A stretch of DNA of 40,672 nt, from positions 1-40,672 of the forward strand of contig JADBKO010000023.1 of assembly GCA_014896355.1 (NCBI GenBank). The letters are read 5' to 3'. Shown here one piece after another: positions 25,846 to 34,561 of this stretch. The notes beneath the pieces are model-generated. The model made no database searches. It had not been told where the DNA came from and worked only from the letters and a program-made list of their open reading frames with translations. The first letter of the stretch is position 1; each line of letters begins with the position of its first letter. The DNA is from Bacillota bacterium. Lineage in GTDB: Bacteria; Bacillota; UBA5301; Bu52. The position numbers and the translations under genes are program-made.

Positions 25846-25882
25846 TTTGGGGAAACGGAACGCTTTGCGCGGGCAACCTGCC

Positions 25883-27592
25883 CTATCCCGGTGTGGTTTG
25901 CGCGGCGGCGCTGTTCCCCACAGACAGGGCCGGCCGCATCCCTACCGCAAGCGGAACCGCAGGGCTGCGGGCCTGGAGGCCACCCGCCAGGGCCTGATCC
26001 AGCACCTCCTCGATGCGCTCCACAGCCACGACCTGAATATCCGTCCACTCGGCGAAGGTATCCTGCCAGTTTTCCCGCGGGATCACCACCTTATGCGCAC
26101 CAGCGCGGCGGGCGGCCTGGACCTTGGCCATCACGCCTCCCACAGGGCGGACCAACCCCCGGATGGACACCTCGCCGGTGATGGCCACCAGATTGTCCAC
26201 CGGTTGGCCCGTGATGGCAGAATAAAGGGCCGTCACCAGGGCGGCGCCGGCGGAAGGTCCATCCACCGGCATTCCGCCCGGGAAGTTGATATGGATGTCG
26301 TAGTCCGCAGGCTCCAACCGGAGCACCTGCCGCAGGACCGTGAGAACGTTTTCCACGGAATTGCGGGCCAGGCTTTTGCGCCGCACGGTATGCCCCAGGC
26401 CGGCCCCCATCTCCTCTTCCTCGATGACGCCGGTCACGGAGACGCGCCCGCGCCGGGGTTTGTCTGCCCTGGTGGCCGCCACTTCGATTTCCAGCAGGCT
26501 GCCCAGATTGGGGCCGTAAACCGCCAGGCCGTTGACGTAGCCCACCTGCGGTGCAGACGGCACCCGCCTGTCCGGCCGTGGAGAATACTGGCCGGACTGA
26601 ATGACCCATTCCATGTCCGGCCGGGAGATCGCGTGGCGCTTCTCTGTCTGGGCCAGCCCCGCCGCCAGCTGCACCATATTGACGGCTTCCCGCCCATTGG
26701 TGGCGTACTGAGCCACCAGCTCATCGACCCCCGGGGCCAGCGGCAAGCCGATGCGTTTGGCGGCGTTGACTGCGATGAGGCGGCACTCCTCGGGCAGCAG
26801 GGCACGGAAATAGATCTCCATGCAACGGGAGCGCAACGCCGGCGGCAGTTCGTGGGGCTGCCGGGTGGTGGCGCCCACCAGGCGGAAATCGGCAGGCAAT
26901 CCCTTCTGGAAGATTTCGTGTATGTGGGGAGGGATATTGGTATCCTCCGAGCTGTAATACGCGCTCTCCAGGAAAACCTTCCGGTCCTCCAGGACTTTCA
27001 GGAGCTTGTTCATCTGGATGGGATGCAACTCGCCGATTTCATCGATGAACAGAATGCCGCCATGGGCCTTGGTCACGGCGCCGGGCTTGGGCTGCGGAAT
27101 CCCGGCGATGCCCAGCGGGCCGGCCCCCTGGTAGATGGGGTCATGCACGGAACCCATCAAGGGATCGGCGATGCCCCGGTCATCGAACCGGGCCGTGGTG
27201 GCATCAATCTCCACGAAGCGGGCCTGGGCTTTAAAGGGCGAATCGGGGTTCCGCTTGGCTTCCTCCAGCACCGCCCGGGCGGCGGCGGTTTTGCCCACGC
27301 CGGGAGGGCCATAGAGCAGCACATGCTGGGGATTGGGGCCGCAGAGGGCCGCCCGCAGGGCACGGATGCCCTCCTCCTGGCCGATGACCTCGTCCAGGGT
27401 GGTGGGCCGTGTCCTTTCCGCCAGAGGCTCGCTGAGCGAAATGGCCTTCAGTCTCTGCAGGCGCTCCATTTCCTTGCGCGATTCCCGCTCAATGGCAGAG
27501 CGATTCGTCTGCTGGGCGCGCAGCAGGTTCCAGAAATAGACACCGATCACAATGGTAAAAAAAAGGCTGATCAGGCTTAAAAGGTTAGCCAC
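25883..27592 (-). CDS. lonB: LonB-type ATP-dependent protease with N-terminal membrane anchor
   Basis: This is a 569-residue Lon-family protease of the type found beside lonA in spore-forming Firmicutes. A single hydrophobic N-terminal segment (LLSLISLFFTIVIGVYF) suggests membrane anchoring. There is no large Lon N-domain. The AAA+ part has Walker [13 protein letters not shown] and Walker B ILFIDEIGEL. The protease part has the catalytic Ser in VDGPSAGAALVTALYSA and a Lys in GGVMAKVQAARRAG. The start is GTG with GGGAGG 7 nt upstream. It lies between clpX and lonA. In Bacillus the related gene is forespore-expressed, so a sporulation role is possible but not shown here. Confidence 0.93.
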   Translation of the reverse strand: MANLLSLISLFFTIVIGVYFWNLLRAQQTNRSAIERESRKEMERLQRLKAISLSEPLAERTRPTTLDEVIGQEEGIRALRAALCGPNPQHVLLYGPPGVGKTAAARAVLEEAKRNPDSPFKAQARFVEIDATTARFDDRGIADPLMGSVHDPIYQGAGPLGIAGIPQPKPGAVTKAHGGILFIDEIGELHPIQMNKLLKVLEDRKVFLESAYYSSEDTNIPPHIHEIFQKGLPADFRLVGATTRQPHELPPALRSRCMEIYFRALLPEECRLIAVNAAKRIGLPLAPGVDELVAQYATNGREAVNMVQLAAGLAQTEKRHAISRPDMEWVIQSGQYSPRPDRRVPSAPQVGYVNGLAVYGPNLGSLLEIEVAATRADKPRRGRVSVTGVIEEEEMGAGLGHTVRRKSLARNSVENVLTVLRQVLRLEPADYDIHINFPGGMPVDGPSAGAALVTALYSAITGQPVDNLVAITGEVSIRGLVRPVGGVMAKVQAARRAGAHKVVIPRENWQDTFAEWTDIQVVAVERIEEVLDQALAGGLQARSPAVPLAVGMRPALSVGNSAAAQTTPG

Positions 27593-27660
27593 ATTCCTGC
27601 CTCCCTTTCACCTGCAGCCTCTATTATGCCCGCCCCATACAGGCGTATCCGGCTTTGTGC

Positions 27661-28923
27661 CTAGGCCGTGACCTCTTTCTTCTTCAGGCGCTTCTCGGCG
27701 CGGATCAATTGCGGCGCTGCCTTCCGCTCCACCACTTCCGGCGTGACGATGCACTTGCGCACATCCTCGGAGGATGGCACATCATACATCACGTCCAGCA
27801 TGAACTCCTCGATGATGGAACGCAGGCCCCGGGCACCGGTACGGCGCTGCAACGCCTTCTTGGCGATGGTCTGCAGAGCCTCCGGCGTGAATTCCAGCTC
27901 CACGCCGTCCATCTCCAGGAAACGCTGGTACTGCTTGGCCAACGCATTCTTGGGCTCCGTCAGGATGCGCACCAGCGCCGCCTCGTCCAGCGGGTCGAGG
28001 GTCACCACCACCGGCAGCCGCCCGATGAACTCCGGAATCAGGCCGAATTTCAGCAAATCCTCCGGCATCACCTGACGCAGGATGTCGCCCAGCGGCTTCT
28101 CCATTTTGGTGCGGATCTCAGCGCCGAAGCCGACACTTTTGTGGCCCACGCGGTTCTCGATGATCTTCTCCAGGCCGTCAAAAGCCCCGCCGCAGATGAA
28201 CAAAATGTTGGTGGTGTCAATCTGGATGAACTCCTGATGCGGGTGCTTGCGGCCTCCTTGGGGTGGAACGCTGGCGATGGTGCCTTCCAGGATTTTTAAG
28301 AGAGCCTGCTGCACACCTTCTCCGGAGACGTCCCGGGTGATAGACGGATTTTCCGACTTCCGGGCGATCTTATCCACCTCATCGATGTAGACGATGCCTT
28401 TTTCGGCCTTTTCCACGTCATAATCGGCGTTCTGAATGAGCTTCAGCAGGATGTTCTCCACGTCCTCGCCGACATAGCCCGCCTCCGTCAGCGAAGTGGC
28501 ATCGGCGATGGCAAAGGGGACCTTGAGGAAACGAGCCAGGGTCTGGGCCAGCAAAGTCTTGCCGCTGCCGGTGGGCCCCAACATCAGAATATTGCTCTTC
28601 TGAAGCTCCACATCGTCCATGCGGGCGGCATGGTTGATCCGCTTGTAATGGTTGTAGACTGCCACGGCCAGGGATTTCTTGGCCTCCTCCTGGCCGATGA
28701 CGTATTGATCCAGGTACTGCTTGATGTCGTGCGGCTTGGGCACGTGCCCCAATTCCACATCTGCTTCTTCGTTGAACTCTTCTTCGATGATTTCGTTGCA
28801 GAGTTCAATGCATTCGTCGCAGATATATACACCGGGGCCGGCGATGAGCTTTTTCACCTGCTCCTGAGTTTTGCCGCAGAACGAACACTTCAGCTGCCCT
28901 TTTTCATCCCCAAATTTAAACAT
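27661..28923 (-). CDS. clpX: ATP-dependent protease ATPase subunit ClpX
   Basis: ClpX unfolds substrates and feeds them to ClpP. The 420-residue protein has the N-terminal C4 zinc finger (Cys 13, 16, 35, 38), Walker [13 protein letters not shown], the pore loop GYVG, Walker [10 protein letters not shown], the RKH loop in [10 protein letters not shown] and the ClpP-docking region with IGF replaced by the sequence VGFGAEI. Length and order (clpP before, lonB after) are the common Firmicutes arrangement. A short clpP-clpX gap of 165 nt holds stem-loops. Confidence 0.96.
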   Translation of the reverse strand: MFKFGDEKGQLKCSFCGKTQEQVKKLIAGPGVYICDECIELCNEIIEEEFNEEADVELGHVPKPHDIKQYLDQYVIGQEEAKKSLAVAVYNHYKRINHAARMDDVELQKSNILMLGPTGSGKTLLAQTLARFLKVPFAIADATSLTEAGYVGEDVENILLKLIQNADYDVEKAEKGIVYIDEVDKIARKSENPSITRDVSGEGVQQALLKILEGTIASVPPQGGRKHPHQEFIQIDTTNILFICGGAFDGLEKIIENRVGHKSVGFGAEIRTKMEKPLGDILRQVMPEDLLKFGLIPEFIGRLPVVVTLDPLDEAALVRILTEPKNALAKQYQRFLEMDGVELEFTPEALQTIAKKALQRRTGARGLRSIIEEFMLDVMYDVPSSEDVRKCIVTPEVVERKAAPQLIRAEKRLKKKEVTA

Positions 28924-28990
28924 CGGACCACCCCTGCTTCCTCCCCGCGGTATGGGAAGCTTGCCGAACAGCTATGCCGGCCTCCCGGCA

Positions 28991-29083
28991 GCGAACACTC
29001 CCTGCCTTCAGTTGCATCCTCCCTGTTCGCCGCAGCCCGTGGTATGTGGTACTGGGTGCGCCGAGCACCCGTCCGCGGGCTGC
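28991..29083 (-). other. Two adjacent stem-loops between clpP and clpX
   Basis: GCAGCCCG (29032-29039) pairs with CGGGCTGC (29076-29083) around an inner GGGTGC-GCCGA-GCACCC hairpin. Next to it GCGAACA (28991-28997) pairs with TGTTCGC (29024-29030). Neither is followed by a T-run, so these are more likely mRNA-processing or partial-termination structures that set the clpP to clpX ratio. The first begins only 6 nt after the clpP stop. Confidence 0.45.
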
Positions 29084-29088
29084 AACCA

Positions 29089-29697
29089 TCATTTCTTCTT
29101 GTCGGAGAAGACGTTTTTCTCGAAAATGCCGTCGATCAGGCCATACGCCTTGGCCTCTTCGGGCGACATGAAGTGGTCTCGCTCCGTGTCGCGCACGATG
29201 GTCTCCATATCCTGCCCGGTGTGCTTCTGCAAAATGCGGTTCATTTCTTCCCGCAGATACAGAATCTCCCTGGCGTGGATCTCGATTTCCGTAGCCTGCC
29301 CCTGCGCACCGCCGCTGGGCTGGTGAATCATGATCCGGGAATGGGGCAGCGAGTAACGCTTACCCTTGGTGCCGGCAGCCAGCAGCCAGGCAGCCATACT
29401 GGCCGCCATCCCGATGCAGATGGTATATACCGGGGGCCGGATATACTGCATGGTATCGTAAATGGCCAGCCCGGCATAGATGGAACCCCCGGGGCTGTTG
29501 ATGTATAGATAGATATCTTTTTCGGGGTCCTCGCTCTCCAGGTGGAGCATCTGGGCGATGATCAGGTTGGCCGTCTGATCGGTGATGGGGCCTCCCAGAA
29601 AAATGATGCGCTCCTTCAGCAGCCGCGAATAGATGTCATACGCCCGCTCGCCGCGGTTTGTCTGCTCCACCACCATCGGGACTAGATAGCTCATCAT
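29089..29697 (-). CDS. clpP: ATP-dependent Clp protease proteolytic subunit
   Basis: ClpP is the serine peptidase barrel that works with ClpX. In this 202-residue protein the catalytic triad is Ser100 (GMAASMA), His125 (RIMIHQP) and Asp174 ([10 protein letters not shown]), with the expected spacing. The N-terminus [20 protein letters not shown] is the standard Firmicutes processing region. Two consecutive ATG codons follow GGGGAGGG, so the true start could be either. It lies 27 nt after trigger factor and is probably cotranscribed with it. Confidence 0.97.
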   Translation of the reverse strand: MMSYLVPMVVEQTNRGERAYDIYSRLLKERIIFLGGPITDQTANLIIAQMLHLESEDPEKDIYLYINSPGGSIYAGLAIYDTMQYIRPPVYTICIGMAASMAAWLLAAGTKGKRYSLPHSRIMIHQPSGGAQGQATEIEIHAREILYLREEMNRILQKHTGQDMETIVRDTERDHFMSPEEAKAYGLIDGIFEKNVFSDKKK

Positions 29698-29724
29698 TGA
29701 CCCTCCCCGAACGGTCTTATTCCC

Positions 29725-31209
29725 CTACTTCTCCACCGCCGCCTGGGATTCCTCCGCTTTCTCCGCCGCCGGTTGAGCAGAGGCCAGTTCCGCTGGATCC
29801 ACCTCTTGGACGTCCGCCCGGTCCACCACATAATCCAGCGCTTTGCTCAGCCGCAGCTCATTCCGCAGGCGTTCCCGGTCCAGCACCGGCGCCTGGCCTT
29901 CCGCCTGGCGTTCCCCGCTCCGGCCTGTGCCGCGACGGTGAGCCTTGCCGCGGTGGCTGTGCCTGCGGGTCCGGGCTTCGCCGGGTTCCGCCGCCGCGCC
30001 ATCCGGCTGGGTCTGGGAGTCCTGCTGGCGGCCCCGGGCCAAGGCTTCCTCCAGAGGCTTGGCTTTCTCTTCCAGCTCCGTATCGTCCACCTGGATGTTC
30101 GCCTGCCGCGCCACCGCTTCCAAAGCTAGACGGTTGCGCACCCAGATCTCCGAACTGTTGCGGATGGACTTCAGCAAATCCTCCTGGGACTGCCGGGTAA
30201 TGGCCTCATACTGCTCCACGCTGAGCCCCTGGCGGGCCAGATCCCGTTCCAGCTCCGCCCATTCCGTGTGCATGCGCTCCAGTATCATGGCCTCCGGGAT
30301 GGCCAGGTCCTGGATCTGACCGCGTAATTGCTCCAGTACCTGGCTTTCCACGTACTTCCGGGCGGCCCGCTCCTTGCGCGCCCGGAGTTGTTTCTCGTAT
30401 TCCGCCCGCAGCTCGGCCAGGGTTGAATACGGCCCCACCTGTTTGGCCAACTCATCGTCGGCCTCAGGAACCCGCCGGGTCTTGAGCTCCCGCAGGGTCA
30501 CCCGGAAGGTGACATCCTTCCCGGCCAGCTCCTTGCGGCCGTAGTCTTCCGGGAATTTCACGGTGAAGGTTTTTTCTTCACCGGTCTTCATGCCCACAAT
30601 CTGCTCTTCGAAGCCGGCGACCATCCGCCCACTTCCCAGCTGCAGCAGGGATCCCTTGCCCGCTCCGCCGGCAAATGGCTTGCCATCCAAAAACCCGGCA
30701 TAATCGATCTCGGCGAAATCGCCGGGCTGGGCCGTGTCGTGGTCCGCCACTTCCAGGACCGCCAGATCCTGCCGGGTGCGCTCCACCAGGGCATCGATCT
30801 CCTCCGGCTTCACTTCCACCCGGGGCTTCTTCACGGGCAAACCTTCGTAGTGCGCCACCTGGGCCTCGGGCTTCACGTCCACCCGGGCCTTGAATACGAA
30901 TGGCTTTCCGGGTTCCAGCTGGACGGTCTCCACCTCCGGCTGCCCCACGGGTTCCAACTTGCGTTCCCGGACCGCCCATTCAAACCCCTCGCCTGCCAAA
31001 GCCTGGGCCGCCTCCTGGCGCAGAACCTCCGGCCCCACCTGGCGTTCCAGGACGCTGCGGGGTGCCTTGCCCTTGCGGAAGCCGGGAACGTTGACCTGCT
31101 GCACCAGCTTGCGATAGGCCCGGTCCAGGGCCTGATCCAGCTGCTGCGGGTCCATCTCGACCTCGATCTCAACCCGATTCTCGCCAATCCGTGCTACTTC
31201 GGCGCGCAT
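29725..31209 (-). CDS. tig: Trigger factor (ribosome-associated chaperone, peptidyl-prolyl isomerase)
   Basis: Trigger factor binds the ribosome exit site and folds nascent chains. The ribosome-binding signature is GFRKGKAPRSVLERQVG near residues 43-59. The FKBP-like PPIase domain follows (GDFAEIDYAGFLDGKPFAGG), and then the helical C-terminal chaperone domain. The protein is 494 residues, longer than the usual 420-440. The extra length is mostly a charged, low-complexity insert (about residues 390-440, rich in Arg, Gln, Gly, His and Glu) that interrupts the C-terminal domain before the last conserved helices, plus an Ala/Glu-rich tail. The start is ATG with GGGGAAG upstream. No clear promoter is visible in the 135 nt before it. 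Confidence 0.94.
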   Translation of the reverse strand: MRAEVARIGENRVEIEVEMDPQQLDQALDRAYRKLVQQVNVPGFRKGKAPRSVLERQVGPEVLRQEAAQALAGEGFEWAVRERKLEPVGQPEVETVQLEPGKPFVFKARVDVKPEAQVAHYEGLPVKKPRVEVKPEEIDALVERTRQDLAVLEVADHDTAQPGDFAEIDYAGFLDGKPFAGGAGKGSLLQLGSGRMVAGFEEQIVGMKTGEEKTFTVKFPEDYGRKELAGKDVTFRVTLRELKTRRVPEADDELAKQVGPYSTLAELRAEYEKQLRARKERAARKYVESQVLEQLRGQIQDLAIPEAMILERMHTEWAELERDLARQGLSVEQYEAITRQSQEDLLKSIRNSSEIWVRNRLALEAVARQANIQVDDTELEEKAKPLEEALARGRQQDSQTQPDGAAAEPGEARTRRHSHRGKAHRRGTGRSGERQAEGQAPVLDRERLRNELRLSKALDYVVDRADVQEVDPAELASAQPAAEKAEESQAAVEK

Positions 31210-31344
31210 CTAGTCTGCTTCCCCCTGATCACGTCAATTCTATGTAAGTACCCCGGTGCCGGTGTTCTTCTACCCCGGCCTCCGGCCGGATCCGCTGAAC
31301 GGCTTGGCGCAATTTGCCGGTCTTGGCTATTTTTCCCGCCCCGG

Positions 31345-31385
31345 CCCAAAATAACATACGGCAAAAGCCGTAAAAAAGCAATAAA
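31345..31385 (-). terminator. Terminator of the tRNA operon
   Basis: Downstream of tRNA-Gly on the transcript strand a T-rich run (TTTTTATTGCTTTTTTA) leads into the hairpin TACGGC-TTTT-GCCGTA (31357-31372), followed by TGTTATTTT. Either the T-runs or the hairpin with its trailing T-tract can end transcription before tig. Confidence 0.65.
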
Positions 31386-31387
31386 AA

Positions 31388-31462
31388 TGGAGCGGAAGAC
31401 GGGATTCGAACCCGCGACCCTCGCCATGGCAAGGCGATGCTCTACCGCTGAGCCACTTCCGC
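31388..31462 (-). tRNA. tRNA-Gly(GCC)
   Basis: The cloverleaf starts GCGGAAG and closes with CTTCCGC, a U discriminator and an encoded CCA. The anticodon arm is TCGCC-TTGCCAT-GGCGA, giving anticodon GCC. The T-arm has the standard GGTTCGAATCC. It is the last of four tRNAs in the operon. Confidence 0.97.
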
Positions 31463-31517
31463 TCGTGACATCTGCCCATATCCCGGCTTCCCGTTGGAAG
31501 CCGGCGATTGGTTTAGT

Positions 31518-31602
31518 TGGTGCCGAGGGCGGGATTTGAACCCGCACGGGTTGCCCCACAGGTTCCTAAGACCTGCGTGTCTGCCAGTTCCACCACCTCG
31601 GC
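31518..31602 (-). tRNA. tRNA-Leu(TAG)
   Basis: The acceptor is GCCGAGG/CCTCGGC with A discriminator and an encoded CCA. The anticodon arm CAGGT-CTTAGGA-ACCTG gives anticodon UAG. The 85-nt length reflects the long variable arm expected for tRNA-Leu. Confidence 0.97.
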
Positions 31603-31647
31603 CAACGTTCGCCCGCCGCTCGCCCGCATTCCGGCTGGATGCGCCTT

Positions 31648-31724
31648 TGGCGCGCCCGGAGGGATTTGAACCCCCGACACCCAGATCCGAAGTCTGGTGC
31701 TCTATCCAGCTGAGCTACGGGCGC
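31648..31724 (-). tRNA. tRNA-Arg(TCG)
   Basis: The acceptor is GCGCCCG/CGGGCGC with G discriminator and an encoded CCA. The anticodon arm CCAGA-CTTCGGA-TCTGG gives anticodon UCG. The D-arm TAGCTCAGCTGGATAGAGC is canonical. Confidence 0.97.
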
Positions 31725-31738
31725 CCGGGCCAAGAAAG

Positions 31739-31816
31739 TGGGGTGAACGATGGGGCTCGAACCCATGACCTCCAGAGCCACAATCTGGCGCTCTAGCCAG
31801 CTGAGCTACGCTCACC
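31739..31816 (-). tRNA. tRNA-His(GTG)
   Basis: The anticodon arm CCAGA-TTGTGGC-TCTGG gives anticodon GUG. The extra 5' G (position -1) typical of tRNA-His is present at 31816 opposite a C discriminator, and CCA is encoded. It is the first tRNA of the operon. Confidence 0.97.
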
Positions 31817-31882
31817 ACAAAGCCCGTACACCGCCGGGTGAAGACGCTGAACCGAGCCCTGCTCAAGTCCCGGCTTTATGGA

Positions 31883-31911
31883 AGTATAGCACACGTTCGC
31901 TCAGCTGGCAA
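31883..31911 (-). promoter_or_regulatory. Sigma-A promoter of the tRNA operon
   Basis: On the minus strand there is TTGCCA, a 17-bp spacer and TATACT, about 67 nt upstream of tRNA-His. This is a near-consensus sigma-A promoter. The accessory region begins within about 25 nt of its -35 box. Confidence 0.85.
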
Positions 31912-31934
31912 TACCCCGCAATCACTCTGCCGCC

Positions 31935-31980
31935 GGACTGTGATATTGTCACCCTGTAAGCGGACTGAGAAAATGTCACC
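31935..31980 (+). repeat. Two 19-bp imperfect repeats, probable end of an old insertion sequence
   Basis: GGACTGTGATATTGTCACC (31935-31953) and GGACTGAGAAAATGTCACC (31962-31980) are direct repeats 27 bp apart. Repeats of this kind occur at the ends of some insertion sequences, where transposase binds more than once. They lie just before a truncated transposase reading frame, which supports that reading. Confidence 0.5.
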
Positions 31981-31999
31981 CATGGGAGGAAACATTTTC

Positions 32000-32125
32000 T
32001 TGAGTCCCAAGGAGTCTATGAGGGTGTACGTCCTGCGCCAGGTGGTGGAAGGGCAGGTGACCATCCGGCAGGCTGCGGTGGTGTTGGGCCTCAGTGAGCG
32101 CCAGGTCAAACCCAGAGCCCCGTAA
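32000..32125 (+). pseudogene. Truncated transposase, N-terminal helix-turn-helix only
   Basis: A TTG start with GGGAGG 11 nt upstream opens a frame beginning LSPKESMRVYVLRQVVEGQV and continuing TIRQAAVVLGLSERQVK, a helix-turn-helix typical of the N-terminus of integrase-type (DDE) transposases. After about 40 residues the frame ends at a TAA supplied by the terminal GTAA of the IS66-family element, which therefore seems to have interrupted it. The rest of the gene is not found on the other side of the IS66 element, so it has been lost. The exact IS family is uncertain. Confidence 0.6.
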
Positions 32126-32208
32126 ACGTCAAGCGGTGACCACCTAGGCTTGCCCGCCGTTCTGGGCGATAATCTTCTCAGAATCATTGTGGAGGAGGTT
32201 ATCGTCGA

Positions 32209-32550
32209 ATGACGAGCACGGAGCAAAGAGAGCAGCTACGCGAACAGTGGCGGGAGCGAGTGGCAACCTTTCGGGCCAGCGGGCAGAGCGTGTCCGCCTG
32301 GTGCGCGGCCCAGGGGATCAAGGCGCACCAGCTCCGGTATTGGCTGAGCCGGCTGGCGCCAGCAAAACCAGCCGAATCCGTCCCATCCCGATGGCTGCCC
32401 GTTGCGGTGCACGCAGAGCGCGGGCAGGAGCAGCCTGCCTCAGGCACGAGCCTGGCAGTACGGGTGGGCCCTGCTGTGGTGGAGGTGCAACCCGGATTTG
32501 ACGCCAGGCTGCTCGCTGCCGTGGTGCGGACGCTGATGGAGCTGTGCTGA
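32209..32550 (+). CDS. tnpA: IS66 accessory protein TnpA
   Basis: This 113-residue protein has the IS66 OrfA pattern: a helix-turn-helix with WRERVATFRASGQSVSAWCA, then HQLRYWLSRL, and a C-terminal segment GFDARLLAAVVRTLMEL that corresponds to the family's terminal helix. GGAGGAGG precedes the ATG by about 10 nt. It is needed for transposition in the family, but its exact role is not settled. The stop codon overlaps the tnpB start. Confidence 0.8.
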   Translation: MTSTEQREQLREQWRERVATFRASGQSVSAWCAAQGIKAHQLRYWLSRLAPAKPAESVPSRWLPVAVHAERGQEQPASGTSLAVRVGPAVVEVQPGFDARLLAAVVRTLMELC

Positions 32551-32900
32551 GCGAACCCACCCCTCGCGAAGTCTATCTGGCCTGCGGGACTACGGACCTG
32601 CGCAAGTCCATCGATGGACTGGCGGCCATCGTGAGCCAGGCGTTTGCGCTAGACCCGTTCTCCCCCTGCCTATTCGTTTTCTGCAATCGGCGGCGGGACA
32701 AGCTGAAGATCCTCCAATGGGATCACAATGGCTTTTGGCTGCACTACCGCCGTTTGGAACGCGGCCGCTTTCAATGGCCGCAGACGCCCCAGGCCGGTCC
32801 CCTGGCCATCACCCGCCGCCAACTGCGATGGTTGTTGGATGGGCTACCCCTTGAGCAATGTCAGGCTCACCCAGAAGTGACAGCGCGGACAGTGCTGTAG
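32544..32900 (+). CDS. tnpB: IS66 accessory protein TnpB
   Basis: This 118-residue protein is the conserved IS66 Orf2. It has VYLACGTTDLRKSIDGLAAI, then LFVFCNRRRDKLKILQWDHN and GFWLHYRRLERGRFQWP, all hallmark segments. The GTG start overlaps the end of tnpA, so translation is probably coupled. No internal stop or frameshift is seen. It would only matter for transposition if a working TnpC were supplied elsewhere. Confidence 0.9.
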   Translation: MLSEPTPREVYLACGTTDLRKSIDGLAAIVSQAFALDPFSPCLFVFCNRRRDKLKILQWDHNGFWLHYRRLERGRFQWPQTPQAGPLAITRRQLRWLLDGLPLEQCQAHPEVTARTVL

Positions 32901-32966
32901 GGGTGGCGTAGATCGAAGAACAAGTGTAACAAAAAAGGTCGCTGTAGGCAGGAAAAAAGGCCCTCG

Positions 32967-33345
32967 GTGGCAAATTACACAGACGTGATGCAAACCGCCG
33001 AGACCATCGAAAGCCTTCGCCAGAGATGCGAGGTATTGGAACAACAGAATGCTGAACTCACCGCGAAACTGCGCTGGTTCGAGGAGCAGTTTCACCTGGC
33101 GAGGCATCGCCAGTTCGGCGCGTCCAGTGAACGCACTGTACTAGGCGAGCAGCCGTTGCTTTTCAATGAAGCAGAGGCTGAGGTGGCACAGGCCCCGGCC
33201 ACGCCGGAGCCTACGTTGGAAACCATCACCTATCGCCGTCGTAAGGCTCGCAGCCGCCGCGAGGCCCTACTGCAGAATCTCCCTGTGGAGACCCTCCACC
33301 ATCGTCTTCCCGAGGCAGAGCAGATCTGCCCGGTTTGTGGTGGCC
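32967..33345 (+). pseudogene. tnpC: IS66 transposase tnpC, 5' fragment
   Basis: The N-terminal part of the IS66 DDE transposase is readable for about 126 residues. It has a coiled-coil leucine-zipper-like helix (LRQRCEVLEQQNAELTAKL), the RHRQFGASSER segment and the zinc-binding start PEAEQICPVCGGPF. After that the plus-strand frame stays open to 33638, but the residues no longer resemble TnpC, because the DNA from here on is an inverted fragment of another copy. Confidence 0.75.
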
Positions 33346-33797
33346 CGTTCCTGGAGGAACGCCGTCAGTTTGCTCCATTGGTTGAGACAGTACTGGACCG
33401 CCTGCCCAAAGGCGCTTTCGGTAGAGTACAGGCCGCCTGGCACTCAGAAGCCAGTATGAAACTCATGGCACCAGCCCGACGCGTTCCAGACGGGCGGCCT
33501 GGCGCTTCTGCCAGCGTGACATCAGCCAGCTCTCGCTCGAGCGCAAACAGGCGGTTACAAATTCCAGCCCTTCTTGCGCCTTACTTCACTCGTTTGCCAG
33601 CTTGGGCAGATGGAGAGAAGCGCTTTGAAGCACGTTGAACTTGCGCCGTGCATGCGCCCAACAACCCACCAGGGTAACGTTGGGCAACCCGTCGTGAACC
33701 CGGAATGAGCCGTCCCACATGCAGGTAACCCGAAAAGCCCGACAGGAATTTGCGGGCGTGCTCCGCACGAGTCTGCTGATACTCGAAGAGAACGATG
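33345..33797 (-). pseudogene. Inverted fragment of a second IS66 transposase
   Basis: Read on the minus strand from 33797, successive frames give VLFEYQQTRAEHARKFLSGF, then HDGLPNVTLVGCWAHARRKF, then a GLEFV...FALERELADVT stretch and finally FGQAVQYCLNQWSKLTAF. This is colinear with the plus-strand fragment that starts at 33798 but clearly diverged from it. At least three frameshifts or stops interrupt it. It therefore comes from a different IS66 family member, not from a recent inversion of the same copy. Confidence 0.72.
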
Positions 33798-34561
33798 GGT
33801 GGTCCATCGTCCCGTGCGATCCGTCCTCCTTTTCGAGTATCAACCGACCCGCAGCGGCGAGCATCCCCGGAAGTTTGTGTCCGGCTTCGCGGGCTATCTG
33901 CACGTGGACGGGTATTCCGGCTACGACGGGCTGCCGGATGTTACGCTGGTCGGCTGCCTGGCTCACGCGCGGGGCAAATTCGATGAGGCGCTCAAGGCGC
34001 TCCCGCCGTCTGCCCGCACCACCCAGCCGGTGGCCCAAGAAGGGCTGGAGTTATGCAACCGTCGCTTCGCCATTGAGCGGGACTTGTGTGACGCTACGCC
34101 GGAGGAGCGCCGAGCCGCACGGCTGGAGCACAACCGGCCGGTTCTGGACGCTTTTCAAGCCTGGCTGGAGCGCCAGGCGGCCTACACGTTGCCGAAAAGC
34201 GCCCTTGGGCGGGCGATTCAATACTGTCGCAACTAGTGGGGGAAGCTGACGGCTTTTCTCCAGGACGACCGCTTGGAACTCGACAACATCCGCGGTGAAC
34301 GGTCGATAAAGCCGTTCGCCATCGGGCGCAAGAACTGGCTGTTTGCCAACACGCCCCGTGGGGGTCCGCTCCAGCGCCATCATCTACAGCGTGGTGGGAA
34401 CCGCCAAGGAGAACGGGCTGGATCCCTTCCCCTACTTGACGTACCTGTTCGAACAGCTGCCCAACATCGACACTGCGAACCCGGCGATGCTGGACGCCCT
34501 TCTGCCCTGGTCCGCCTACGTGCCCGCCACCTCACGGGTGCCTGCTCGATCCAACTGCTGA
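33798..34561 (+). pseudogene. tnpC: IS66 transposase tnpC, 3' fragment with nonsense mutation and frameshift
   Basis: The catalytic and C-terminal part reads VLLFEYQPTRSGEHPRKF, HVDGYSGYDGLPDVTLVGC and LPKSALGRAIQYCRN. A TAG then stands where the inverted copy has Gln (NQW), after which WGKLTAFLQDD and GRKNWLFANTPRG continue. Near 34360 the frame shifts by one and SSAIIYSVVGTAKENGLDPF completes the C-terminus. About 140 residues of the middle of the protein are missing from this element. It cannot encode an active transposase. Confidence 0.78.

Noticed and set aside
33586-34038. A 150-codon minus-strand frame as an independent gene
   Set aside because: Only its last part resembles a protein, namely an IS66 transposase piece in an inverted fragment; the rest is antisense to the other fragment.
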